Below, piece after piece: positions 1 to 7,086 of a stretch of 32,452 bases of DNA. Position 1 is the stretch's first letter; each line of letters begins with the position of its first letter. A program made the position numbers and the translations under genes. The notes below the pieces were generated by a model. That model was given only the letters and a program-made list of their open reading frames with translations. It was not told the origin of the DNA and made no database searches. Source of the DNA: Paraburkholderia fynbosensis (GTDB lineage: Bacteria; Pseudomonadota; Gammaproteobacteria; Burkholderiales; Burkholderiaceae); assembly GCF_902859935.1 (NCBI RefSeq), contig NZ_CADIKI010000039.1, positions 1 through 32,452 on the forward strand. The letters run 5' to 3'.

Positions 1-58
1 TTGCAATGGTCAGACGCTCTTCAGGTTGAAGTTGCTGGTACTGAGTTCTTTCGTGCAT
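1..58 (-). CDS. IS30-family transposase, N-terminal fragment (runs off window)
   Basis: ATG at 58 on the minus strand begins MHERTQYQQLQPEERLTIA and runs off the left edge. The YQQL-x-PEERLTIA pattern is the hallmark start of IS30-family DDE transposases, where it leads into a helix-turn-helix that binds the element ends. AAGGTG lies a few bases upstream as a ribosome binding site. Only about 19 residues are visible, so integrity and the catalytic residues cannot be judged. Confidence 0.7.
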   Translation of the reverse strand, partial: MHERTQYQQLQPEERLTIA

Positions 59-59
59 C

Positions 60-87
60 GCAACACCTTATACGAGATAGGTGTTGC
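60..87. repeat. Perfect 9-bp inverted repeat at the IS30 end
   Basis: GCAACACCT (60-68) and AGGTGTTGC (79-87) are perfect reverse complements separated by 10 bases. The repeat sits between the IS30 transposase start and the AAA fragment. It has no T-tract, so a rho-independent terminator is unlikely. A structure near the IS end, affecting transposase expression or end recognition, fits better. Confidence 0.6.
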
Positions 88-90
88 ACT

Positions 91-393
91 TCAGATTTGA
101 GGCCGCTTAGCCTTTTTGAGCGGCGCATCTTCAAGCTCGGCCGTGCCGTGAAGGAAAAGTGCCTGCACAGCTTCGTCCGCGCTGATGTCTTCAAACTCCA
201 TACTGATTATGATCCAATGGCCCTGCCAACTTCCGAGGGCTCGACTGAAGTCGGATTCATCCAACCGGTAAGCTGCTCGCACCATGGTGTCATCCAAAAG
301 AAGCCGGATAGCACGAAGGACGTTGGACTTGCCTGAACCGTTCTCGCCGATGATGGTGTTCACGCCCTGCTGAAACTTCAGCGTCGTGTTTTT
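91..393 (-). pseudogene. AAA ATPase (SMC/OLD-like) N-terminal fragment, cut at both ends
   Basis: Minus-strand coding starts in frame at 393 with KNTTLKFQQGVN, directly at the inner edge of the IS6 element. It continues through a Walker A motif GENGSGKS followed by NVLRAIRLLLDD, then DESDFSRALGSWQGHW. This is the P-loop start of the DUF2813/OLD-type AAA nucleases and related SMC-like ATPases, which normally exceed 500 residues. The natural start codon and the first few codons are missing. At the other end the frame runs into the IS30 end and stops at 91. The fragment lacks Walker B, the signature motif and any nuclease domain, so it is non-functional. Confidence 0.8.
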
Positions 394-1230
394 GGCTGTG
401 GTGCAAATTGCGGGCGCAAGCGAGAAACGGTGTATTCACCATTGCGTCATCGTGCGGAAAGGACTGACTTCCAAACAGCGGGCGCAGTGGTATCTTTGAG
501 GCGCAACCGTGCGAGGTTGAACTGACCTTTGCGAATGCGATGGATCAACTCCACGCCCGATATCGTAATGGCCGCATTCCTGAAGTGTTTGAAGCCGAGC
601 ATTGCGTTGACCCTGGACTTGATGTTGCGATGATCCTGCTCGATCAAATTGTCCAAATACTTCGACGACCGCAATGTCGTGTCCGCAGGCAGAAACTGGT
701 CCGCCTTCATTTCCCGCACCGCGCGGTGAGACGCAGCGTAACCGTCCAGCGTGATTGTCTTCGGAACGAGCCCTTGACTCCTGATCGCTTTCGCGAAGAA
801 AGCCTTGGTCGCAGCGACATCGCGCCTGGCGCTGAGCCGGAAGTCGACTGTCTTTCCCGTGCGGTCAACTGCCCGGTAAAGATAGACCCATTTGCCACGG
901 ACTTTCACATACGTTTCGTCGACTCTCCATGAACGACCAGCGGATTTTGCAAACCGGTCCCAGCGCTTGAGGAACTCCGGCGCGAAGCGTTTGACCCAGC
1001 GCATGATCGTGGTGTGCGCGAGCGATAGTCCGCGCTCGGCCATTATTTCAACGAGGTCTCGAAAGCTGAGCTTGTAACGCAGGTACCAACGCACGCACAG
1101 GACGATGACTTCGCGGTCGAAGTGGCGGCCGTTGAACAGCCTGTCGATGTCTGTCAGCTTACTCATAGCCTGCGTGCGCTAGTCAAAACCGGAGCTTAAC
1201 CTACTGGCTTCTCCGATTTGCACCGGAGCC
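394..1230 (-). mobile_element. IS6-family insertion sequence, complete (837 bp)
   Basis: The element is bounded by imperfect terminal inverted repeats. The left end 394-408 reads GGCTGTGGTGCAAAT. The right end, read on the minus strand from 1230, is GGCTCCGGTGCAAAT, with two mismatches in 15. These resemble the GGxxCTGTTGCAAA-type ends of IS26-like elements, and 837 bp is normal for the family. It encodes one transposase. The flanking octamers (386-393 GTGTTTTT and 1231-1238 TTCGCGGC) are not duplicated. This suggests the element mediated a deletion or recombination, since IS6 elements make 8-bp duplications on simple insertion. The left flank is an ATPase gene and the right flank a KfrA-like gene, both truncated exactly at the ends. 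Confidence 0.88.
447..1166 (-). CDS. IS6-family (IS26-like) DDE transposase
   Basis: 239 residues, full family length. An N-terminal helix-turn-helix region (about 15-60, with FDREVIVLCVRWYLRYKLS) precedes an rve-type catalytic core. The DDE triad is visible as D83 (WRVDETYVKV), D141 (TLDGYAAS) and E176 (LIEQDHRNIKSR), with the 34-residue D-to-E spacing of this family. It catalyses replicative transposition or targeted conservative cointegrate formation of the 837-bp element. No frameshift is seen, so it is probably active. The ATG at 1166 is 64 bp inside the right end, as usual. Confidence 0.95.
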   Translation of the reverse strand: MSKLTDIDRLFNGRHFDREVIVLCVRWYLRYKLSFRDLVEIMAERGLSLAHTTIMRWVKRFAPEFLKRWDRFAKSAGRSWRVDETYVKVRGKWVYLYRAVDRTGKTVDFRLSARRDVAATKAFFAKAIRSQGLVPKTITLDGYAASHRAVREMKADQFLPADTTLRSSKYLDNLIEQDHRNIKSRVNAMLGFKHFRNAAITISGVELIHRIRKGQFNLARLRLKDTTAPAVWKSVLSAR

Positions 1231-1812
1231 TTCGCGGCCAGCTTGACGACCAGCAGGCACGACTTACTGCAGTGCTTGCGGAACTCGCGCAGGTCCAGGG
1301 CGGGCGTGACGCCGCGCTCCGGCTGGCTGAAGCATCCGTGACCGAAAGGGACGCGGTCCGCGCGCAATCGGAACAGGCGCTGCACGACATGCGAGCCGCT
1401 CATCTCCAGGAACTCGAAGCATTGAGCACCACCCACGCAGAACATGAAGCGGCGTTGCGGTCACAGGTCGATCAGGCGACGGCCCGGCTTGAGGGCGTTC
1501 AGAAGCGCGTCATGCTGCAGACCGAGGAGGCACGTGATGCGCAGCGGCAGGCCGAGGCGGCACTTTCGAAAACCCGGCAGCGCAATGAGCAGCTCATAGT
1601 CGACGTCCAGCGAATCTCGGCCGAAGCCGCCGAACATCGCCGCGTTGCCGAACGACACGAAAAGCAGCTCGCCAGCGTGATGGATGAGGCTCGCGATCTG
1701 CGCCGCGAACGTGATGCCCTCGCCCGGCAGGCTGCGTTACTGCAAGGCGAGCTCAAGGCTCGTGGCGAGCCTCGCAGGCACGTACAACCAGACCTGCACG
1801 TCGCGAAACCTG
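1231..1812 (+). pseudogene. KfrA-like coiled-coil DNA-binding protein, 5'-truncated
   Basis: In frame from the IS6 right end, about 190 residues form an unbroken heptad-rich coiled coil dominated by Ala, Glu, Gln, Arg and Leu (QLDDQQARLTAVLAEL, later ERHEKQLASVMDEARDLRRE). This is the composition of the KfrA family, plasmid proteins with an N-terminal replication-region DNA-binding domain and a long alpha-helical tail. The DNA-binding N-terminus and start codon are missing, cut by the IS. After about 1812 the frame stays open to 2429 but loses coiled-coil character and turns Cys-, Pro- and Arg-rich, so that extension is not counted. A KfrA relative suggests plasmid ancestry. The family name is inferred from composition, not from a diagnostic motif. 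Confidence 0.55.
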
Positions 1813-2129
1813 ACCGCACCCGGCACGATCTGGAGTACATGGAATCGTGCAAGAACTCACTCTACGATCGGGCATCCAGTCTCCGACGGATACGAGATGA
1901 CTGGAGTACCGGACAGCGTATAGCCGTGAATCGGGAACATGAACGAATCACAACCGTCATCTGCCATTGTCCCGCCCGGGTAACTATTTTGCGGCAGCTC
2001 ACCAGCGACACTTTAATTCGCGAGCCGCAGGCTGCCACAGTACGGATACAGAGGGGCGCCCATGCAAGGTATAGTCCGGCCGGGTCGGCATGCCCGTGCG
2101 GCAATTCAGCGTCAGCGCCCCTAGGAATC
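1813..2129. other. No recognisable gene
   Basis: I see no supported coding region here. The plus-strand frame continuing from the coiled-coil fragment stays open but has no protein-like pattern. A second plus-strand frame ends with TAG at 1921-1923 and could hold the frameshifted true C-terminus of the coiled-coil protein, but nothing confirms it. Confidence 0.4.
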
Positions 2130-2512
2130 TTACTTTGCTGCCTCTTGCGCCACGACAGGTTTCACAGGCGCTGTCACCGCTGCCCGCGCACTCTTTTTCG
2201 CCGGAATCCTCCGGGCGGGCTTCTTTTGGCCACCGACTTCTTTGCCGTCGCCTGCTTCTTCGCAGCAGCGGGTCTCGCTTTCGCAGCGAGACCACGTGCC
2301 TCATCAATCAGGAATCGTGTGCGATCTTCGCCAGCGCTAGCAAGCCATGCAGGCGTAGGACCGCGGCCACTTCACGTGGCACCGGACTTCGGGTCCCCGT
2401 ATTTCGGAGGCTGCGGGCCCCGCACGTAGTTGCCGTTTGTTGCCTTCCTGGCGGCAGGTGCCGGTGTCGGCGAAACGCCATCAACGAGGAATTTGCTCCG
2501 GTCTTTCACGCT
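2130..2512 (-). pseudogene. H-NS family protein, C-terminal part, broken by nonsense and frameshift
   Basis: Read on the minus strand: RSKFLVDGVSPTPAPAARK, then PPKYGDPKSGAT, a TGA codon (2374-2372), SGRGPTPAWLASAGEDRTRF, and an Ala/Lys-rich tail. The H-NS DNA-binding signature is YRDPKTGATWSGRGRxPxWL, so the TGA replaces the conserved Trp (TGG). In the tail the frame must shift near 2210-2225, at an AAAAG run, to continue as PAKKSARAAVTAPVKP and end at TAA 2130. An in-frame TAG at 2515-2513 closes the upstream side and no start is found. H-NS proteins silence AT-rich foreign DNA. This copy is dead. Lys/Ala repeats in the tail resemble the extended H-NS paralogues of Burkholderia. Confidence 0.75.
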
Positions 2513-3199
2513 CTATGCCATACAGTGGTTCGGACGTACCAGAGCGAACGTTGACCTGGGACGAAAAGACGATCGTGAAGGTTTCAATTTCCATCCGGCC
2601 CGCAAGGCTGCGAGGGTGACGCTGATCGAAGTATTGCGAAAGGAACCCCCGATGGAGAGAAACGCTCCCTCGGCCCTCATACCGAAAGCGGCTCAGAACT
2701 AATGCATGGTAAGAGTTCGCGGAAAATTTTCGTGGGCGCGAAAAATTTGCAGACGGTGTCTGCACTAATCGCGGCGGACGAGACGTTGCTCACGCCACCC
2801 ATGCCCACGGCTGATTGTGAGGCCTCGCGCGTCATCTTTCACGCACTCTGTTGATTTTGGATAATTGTTGAAGACATGCATTTGCGCCCGGCGAAAAATG
2901 GATTGCGCGATCCGTCTTCCTTCAACGACACGGCCTCTGCGGCGATCTCGGATCTTCGACCGGTTCCCCGCCTGACCCACACCGTTTCCTCTTAAACACC
3001 TGAAAGACCCCCTCAATACGTGGTTCTTTTACGATGGCTGCCATCGACAGGCCCACGTACATTTTCGAATGTGCCCCCTTGACAACCGCTGATCGTGACG
3101 ACCGTCACCAGACTGCAGCCGGACGGAACGGCAAGGCGCGTCGCGAGTCGTGACGACAGATTCGCTATACACACCATCTACCCTTTCACAGGAGTTTGT
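2513..3199. other. No recognisable gene
   Basis: About 690 bases in which the open frames on either strand (for example 2765-3016 minus and 2430-2702 plus) show no family motif and no good ribosome binding site. It is probably decayed intergenic or pseudogene DNA between the H-NS remnant and the small ORF at 3200. Confidence 0.4.
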
Positions 3200-3277
3200 A
3201 TGTCGCATCCGTATCAGAATCTCATTCCCGTCGGCGGCCTTCGCCCTAAACGCGTGGGTGGTTCACAAATTCACTAA
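3200..3277 (+). CDS. Possible 25-residue peptide with strong ribosome binding site
   Basis: ATG at 3200 is preceded by ACAGGAG with a 5-base gap, a strong Shine-Dalgarno sequence for such a short frame. The product is 25 residues: MSHPYQNLIPVG, a Gly-Gly-Leu-Arg-Pro-Lys-Arg stretch, and an end in GSQIH. It is basic, has no signal peptide or membrane segment, and I do not recognise it. It could be a real small protein, a leader peptide, or the surviving N-terminus of a gene lost to deletion. Its neighbours are all degraded, which favours the last. Confidence 0.3.
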   Translation: MSHPYQNLIPVGGLRPKRVGGSQIH

Positions 3278-3352
3278 ATGACCGACGTGCGGTCGGCCAA
3301 CTTTCAGAGTTGGCAGGTATCGCAAGGTCCCGCCTCATGAAATGCTAATTGA

Positions 3353-3800
3353 TTAGTCCAGAACTGGATGGCAAACGCTGTATGGCCTCAATTCATTTTT
3401 ATTGATTGCGCCAATTCGCTGTTTCTCAACGCGATCCAGATATGCGCGCACCATCAGCGATCCGGCGAACTGGTACTCCTTGATCACGTCAACAGGCGTC
3501 ATGCCGCCGAAGGCGCGATTACACATCTTCATCCAGCCGTACGCCACGTCCCGGTTGCGCGGAAACAGCAGACGAAGGCTCGTGTGAATGCCGAGAAGAT
3601 GCCCGACACGTCCGTACTCCTCTCGCGTCGTACCGATACGAGCGCCTTCCCGGTAACGGCCCAAGGCAGCCCGCGCCACGTTCACCCGCGGCGAGCGGGT
3701 CGGCATCCACGGGCGGCCGGTGCAGTTCGACGATATCGGCCACACCGTTCAGCGCAGGAAATCGCAGTAGCACGGCCGGATCGTGATCCAGAAATGATGT
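3353..3800 (-). pseudogene. Xre/MbcA/ParS-type antitoxin with toxin-binding (DUF2384) domain, frameshifted
   Basis: Two minus-strand frames join into one protein. The first gives DHDPAVLLRFPALNGVADIV then ELHRPPVDADPLAAGE. After a frameshift near 3690-3700 the second gives ARAALGRYREGARIGTTREE, GHLLGIHTSLRLLFP and NRAFGGMTPVDVIKEYQ, then MVRAYLDRVEKQR. The LLGI-x-TSLR-LFP-N and NRAFGG-TP-DVI patterns are those of the C-terminal toxin-binding domain of ParS/MbcA antitoxins, which neutralise RES-domain NAD-consuming toxins. No RES toxin gene is seen beside it. The upstream side joins a monooxygenase pseudogene near 3800, so its own start is missing. Identification rests on motif resemblance. 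Confidence 0.6.
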
Positions 3801-4157
3801 GCTCGGGGCCGTCGGCCAGCCTTTCAATACGGGCGTGCGCGTCGAGCAGCCCAAACCGCGTGGCGACATGATCGAAGTGGCGCAGCAGTTCCGGCTGCGA
3901 TGCATAGCGTTCTGTCCAGTTACATTCCTGCTGAAGCGCGTCGGAAAACGAGTACGAGTACTCCATACTCTCGGCGTCAACGCGGGCGCCCGGATAGCGG
4001 TTCCAGTACCAAGTACCACCGATGCCGTTGGCCGCGTCGTACAGCCGGACGGTAAGGCCGGCTTCGCGCGCACGGTGGAGCATGTACAGGCCGGCGACGC
4101 CAGCTCGACAATGACCACATCGAATGAACTGCTCTCGTTTCTCGTATTTACTCGCAT
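3801..4157 (-). pseudogene. Baeyer-Villiger flavin monooxygenase, N-terminal fragment with frameshift
   Basis: ATG at 4157 follows AAAGGA and starts MRVNTRNESSSFDVVIV. One missing G at about 4106-4110 (GTCGAGCTGGC where GTCGGAGCTGGC is expected) shifts the frame. It then continues as GVAGLYMLHRAREAGLTVRL, YDAANGIGGTWYWNRYPGAR and DAESMEYSYSFSDALQQE. This is the FAD Rossmann region of class B Baeyer-Villiger monooxygenases, including the GGTWYWNRYPGARxD block. The frameshift destroys the GxGxxG motif. Near 3800 the sequence passes into an unrelated antitoxin-like gene, so roughly 400 C-terminal residues of a normal ~530-residue enzyme are gone. It lies downstream of the MFS gene on the same strand. 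Confidence 0.85.
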
Positions 4158-4357
4158 TTTTTTCGTCCTTTTGATTTGGATATCGTGCTGCTGCAAAACA
4201 GAACTGATCCTTCACAAATGGAGGCGCCTGCCGTCGAGCGCCAATTCGCCGCCGCCATCTGACGCGCATTACCAAAAACTCAGAACAACGCAACGCTTGC
4301 CTGCTGTTCACCCCTTGGTCGAAGATTCGCAAGTGCTCTGACATTCCCGCGCCGCGC

Positions 4358-5608
4358 CTACAATGCGGCGCCGGCGCGCGCCGCGCTGCGCTTACGCCTA
4401 TACGCAAGCATCATCAGGAAGCTAAGAAGGAAGCTGAAGCCACCTATCAGGAGCAGGCCGATCTCACCAAAGACCGGGAGGAGATTCGTCAGGAAGCCCG
4501 TGACAACCCAGGCAACCGCCATGACAGAGCCAGCCACACCGAGCGCCCATCCTTGCCGCTCCACCTTCACGGCGTCCGAAAAAGCCGTGTACATCGTCGT
4601 ATAGGCGACCATGTCAAAGCAGCCCACCAGCGTTGCGAGGCACCACAGCACGATTTCGTGGGGAAAGAGTGCCGAGAGGATCTGGCAGACGCCGGCGACG
4701 AGAAGACCCGTCTTGGCAATGTCGACGACGCTCCAGACTCGCAGCATCAACCGGACAATGACCATCAGACCGAAGACGAAGCACACGCCAATCAAGCCGC
4801 TGAAAAGACCGAGCTGGGAGCTCGTGTAGTGGAATTTCGTCTGCAGCAGCAGCATGATCGTTTGCAGATAGAGGCCGTAGCCCACCTGCATCAGGAAGAA
4901 GACGATCGACAGGAAGGCGACGCTTTTGTGCATCGCTGCCTGATAAATGATCCGAAGCGGAAGCATCAGATCGACGCGTGCCTGACCGGACGGCAGCGCG
5001 GTATCGCGATAAGAAGTTGCGGTCCAGATCGCGCAGATCACCGAGAGCGTACCGACGAGAAGAAACGGTGTGCCGTAGTTGAAGACCGGCGATACCGTGT
5101 GATCCGACGTCACGCCGCCGAGCACTGGCCCAACGATCACACCCGCGCTGAATGCCAGTGACATGATGCTCATGTTGTACGCCTTGTTCTCCGGCGTACT
5201 CATGTCTGTGATTGCAGCCTGTGCGATGCCTTGGCATCCAGCCATCAGGCCACTCAGGCCTCGCCCAATCAGCAAGAGCCAGACGCTCGGCCATAGCGCG
5301 CCGAGCGCCATCAGCAAGTAGCTCACAGCGAGACCGGACACGCAGAGGAGCAGGATCTTGCGGCGCCCGTAGCCATCGGACAGCTCACCCATAAGCGACG
5401 AGCCGAAGAACATGCACAATGGGTAGATGCCGTATCCCAACCCGAGATAGAAGTTGCGCAGCTCAACGCTGGTGTCAGCCGGAAGAATGCCGGCGCTGGG
5501 GTCGCTGAAGATAGCCGACATCATCGGATAGACCAAACCGAAGCCCATAGCGTCGATCGCAATCGCTAACAGACATGGGCCCAGGAGCTTCAGGTTGAGT
5601 TTTGACAT
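4358..5608 (-). CDS. MFS drug-exporter-like transporter
   Basis: From ATG 5608 the product is 416 residues (MSKLNLKLLGPCLLAIAIDA). A GTG at 5692 would add 28 residues of unlikely sequence. About 12 hydrophobic segments can be counted. The cytoplasmic loop after TM2 carries GELSDGYGRRKILL, the MFS motif A (GxLxDRxGRR), and TM5 has a VGPVLGG motif-C-like sequence typical of H+-coupled drug antiporters. It resembles TetA/MdtG-type exporters, acting in the inner membrane. Substrate unknown. It is divergent from a LysR regulator with a 113-bp shared control region, the classic arrangement of a regulated exporter. The ribosome binding site is weak. Confidence 0.85.
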   Translation of the reverse strand: MSKLNLKLLGPCLLAIAIDAMGFGLVYPMMSAIFSDPSAGILPADTSVELRNFYLGLGYGIYPLCMFFGSSLMGELSDGYGRRKILLLCVSGLAVSYLLMALGALWPSVWLLLIGRGLSGLMAGCQGIAQAAITDMSTPENKAYNMSIMSLAFSAGVIVGPVLGGVTSDHTVSPVFNYGTPFLLVGTLSVICAIWTATSYRDTALPSGQARVDLMLPLRIIYQAAMHKSVAFLSIVFFLMQVGYGLYLQTIMLLLQTKFHYTSSQLGLFSGLIGVCFVFGLMVIVRLMLRVWSVVDIAKTGLLVAGVCQILSALFPHEIVLWCLATLVGCFDMVAYTTMYTAFSDAVKVERQGWALGVAGSVMAVAWVVTGFLTNLLPVFGEIGLLLIGGFSFLLSFLMMLAYRRKRSAARAGAAL

Positions 5609-5693
5609 GTTGGCGTTTCGGGGCGGGTAGATGTTGGTCGCTACAGTAGCGTTCACCCTGGTGACCCGGTAGCCTAGGGCGGGCGATAACACT

Positions 5694-5710
5694 TATCGGA
5701 GAAGCTGATA
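5694..5710. promoter_or_regulatory. LysR-type operator candidate TATC-N9-GATA
   Basis: TATC (5694-5697) and GATA (5707-5710) form an inverted repeat with a 9-base centre, matching the T-N11-A core of LysR-family binding sites. It lies 11 bases before the LysR start and about 85 bases before the MFS start, suited to autorepression and activation of the exporter. Confidence 0.45.
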
Positions 5711-5721
5711 GGATTCACCGC

Positions 5722-6633
5722 ATGGATATCCTGGCGGCGATGCGAATATTTGTTCGGGTGGTCGAGCGCGGCAACATGTCGAGGGCGGCGCGCGACCTTG
5801 GAATTGGTCAACCGGCCGTGAGCGATCGTGTCGAGCGTTTAGAGGCGCATCTCGGTGTTCAGCTACTGCGCAGAAGCACGCGGGCGGTGTCCTGCACCGA
5901 TGAGGGCACGCTGTTCTACGAACGCAGCAAGCAGGTCATTGAGGCCGCCGAGGAAGCGTGTGCGGCAGCGCGGCACCGCGGTCACTCGCTTCGAGGGGTA
6001 CTTCGAATCGCGGCCCCCCAAGGACTTGGCGAAGTGGTCATTCCTCAAATCCTGATGGGCATCCGGGAGCAACACCCCAAACTTAGCATCGATCTGATTC
6101 TGAACGACCAGATCGTCGATCCGGTTACCGAGGGTGTTGATATCTCGTTGAGGCTCGGCCAGCTCGGCGAAGGCAACTACATCGCACGGCAGATCGGCCG
6201 TGTGCGCAGGGTCCTTGTCGCTTCTCCCGAATATCTGGCACGCAACCCCGTACCGCAGGATCCAGAGCACCTCATCAACCATCCGTTCATTCGGGTAATG
6301 GGCGTTTTTGGCGACGGCGTCATTCGGCTGCTCGACACCACTGATTGCCTCGTGTCAGCCCAGATCAAGGCAGTGGTGAACATGAGCCACTGGCGTCCCG
6401 TATACGAGTCCTTGATCGCGGGCGCGGGCATTGGTGTGCTGCAAGAGCCTGTTTGCGCGCAAGCAATTGCCAGCGGTCGGCTAGTTCGCCTACTCCGAGG
6501 CTATACGGTACCCGGGTTCGATCTGCACGCTCTCTTTACCCGTCCCATTCCAACAAAGACGCGCACGATCATGAGCGTCCTTGAAAAGGAGTTGCCGGCG
6601 GCTCTCGAACGCCTCAGTTGCCCTGCTCAGTGA
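5722..6633 (+). CDS. LysR-family transcriptional regulator
   Basis: 303 residues, normal length. The N-terminal winged helix-turn-helix (about 1-60) reads MDILAAMRIFVRVVERGNMS, then RAARDLGIGQPAVSDRVERL, the usual LysR pattern. It is followed by a PBP2-type co-inducer domain (about 90-295) with GVLRIAAPQGLGEVVIPQI and a DISLRLGQL segment like CrgA/DmlR-type regulators. It probably senses a small organic ligand and controls the divergent MFS exporter. The start at 5722 is supported by the family-typical MDILAAMRIF beginning. No defect is seen. Confidence 0.93.
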   Translation: MDILAAMRIFVRVVERGNMSRAARDLGIGQPAVSDRVERLEAHLGVQLLRRSTRAVSCTDEGTLFYERSKQVIEAAEEACAAARHRGHSLRGVLRIAAPQGLGEVVIPQILMGIREQHPKLSIDLILNDQIVDPVTEGVDISLRLGQLGEGNYIARQIGRVRRVLVASPEYLARNPVPQDPEHLINHPFIRVMGVFGDGVIRLLDTTDCLVSAQIKAVVNMSHWRPVYESLIAGAGIGVLQEPVCAQAIASGRLVRLLRGYTVPGFDLHALFTRPIPTKTRTIMSVLEKELPAALERLSCPAQ

Positions 6634-6650
6634 ATTCTCCTTCGCATGCG

Positions 6651-6941
6651 CCACTGTTTGCGCTTTGTCTGAGCGGCAGCACCTATTGGGCGCTGATTCA
6701 GGACACGGTTCCAGGTCCGAAGCTCGGCAGTGTCGGCGGCTGCGTGCATGCGATCGCCAACTGCGCGGGCATCGTCGGACCTGTAGTAACGGGCGTTCTC
6801 ATCCAGCAAAGCCACACTTTTTTCAGCGCGTTCGCCCTCGCGGGAGGCATTGCGCTGGCCAGCGTGCTCGCTGTGATGATCCTGCTCCGGCCGCGATCCG
6901 AGCGGAGGCTGCAGCCGAGCGAAGCGGGAATCGTCCGCTGA
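6651..6941 (+). pseudogene. MFS (anion:cation symporter-like) transporter, C-terminal fragment
   Basis: About 96 residues read LCLSGSTYWALIQDTVPG, then GSVGGCVHAIANCAGIVGPV, TGVLIQQSHTFFSAFALAGG and a hydrophobic tail ending in RSERR. The QDTVPG-x-x-GSVGG-x-HAIAN-x-AGIVGP-VTG pattern is typical of the last four transmembrane helices of ACS-family MFS carriers (aromatic-acid, glucarate and phthalate transporter type). About 350 upstream residues are absent, and the frame abuts the LysR stop with no start of its own. It is a gene tail left by a deletion. Confidence 0.75.
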
Positions 6942-7086
6942 ACTCATGCACGATTTCATTGAAAAGCTTCGGCAGTCGTCGCCGCGCAAAGTCCCGGGCG
7001 ACGTGTACTCACCTCACACAAGCTCGAGGATGCCGTGATAAGTCTCCTCGGATTCAAGTCAATCAAACTGAAAACATCGACACAGC

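Larger units (their letters stand above)
1..107 (-). mobile_element. IS30-family element, start end only
   Basis: The first ~107 bases look like the transposase-start end of an IS30-family insertion sequence that continues to the left of the window. The evidence is the transposase N-terminus at 58-1 plus a perfect 9-bp inverted repeat just outside it (60-68 with 79-87, 10-base loop). The exact outer boundary is uncertain. It is placed near 107 because the neighbouring AAA ATPase reading frame stops making family sense about there. The element appears to have cut the 3' part of that ATPase gene. Confidence 0.55.

Noticed and set aside
540..932. 130-codon plus-strand ORF inside the IS element
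   Set aside because: It is antisense to the IS6 transposase, whose DDE motifs are clear. The plus-strand translation has no family pattern.
1813..2429. Continuation of the coiled-coil frame to 2429 as one 403-residue protein
   Set aside because: After about 1812 coiled-coil composition stops, and from about 2130 the frame lies antisense to the H-NS remnant.
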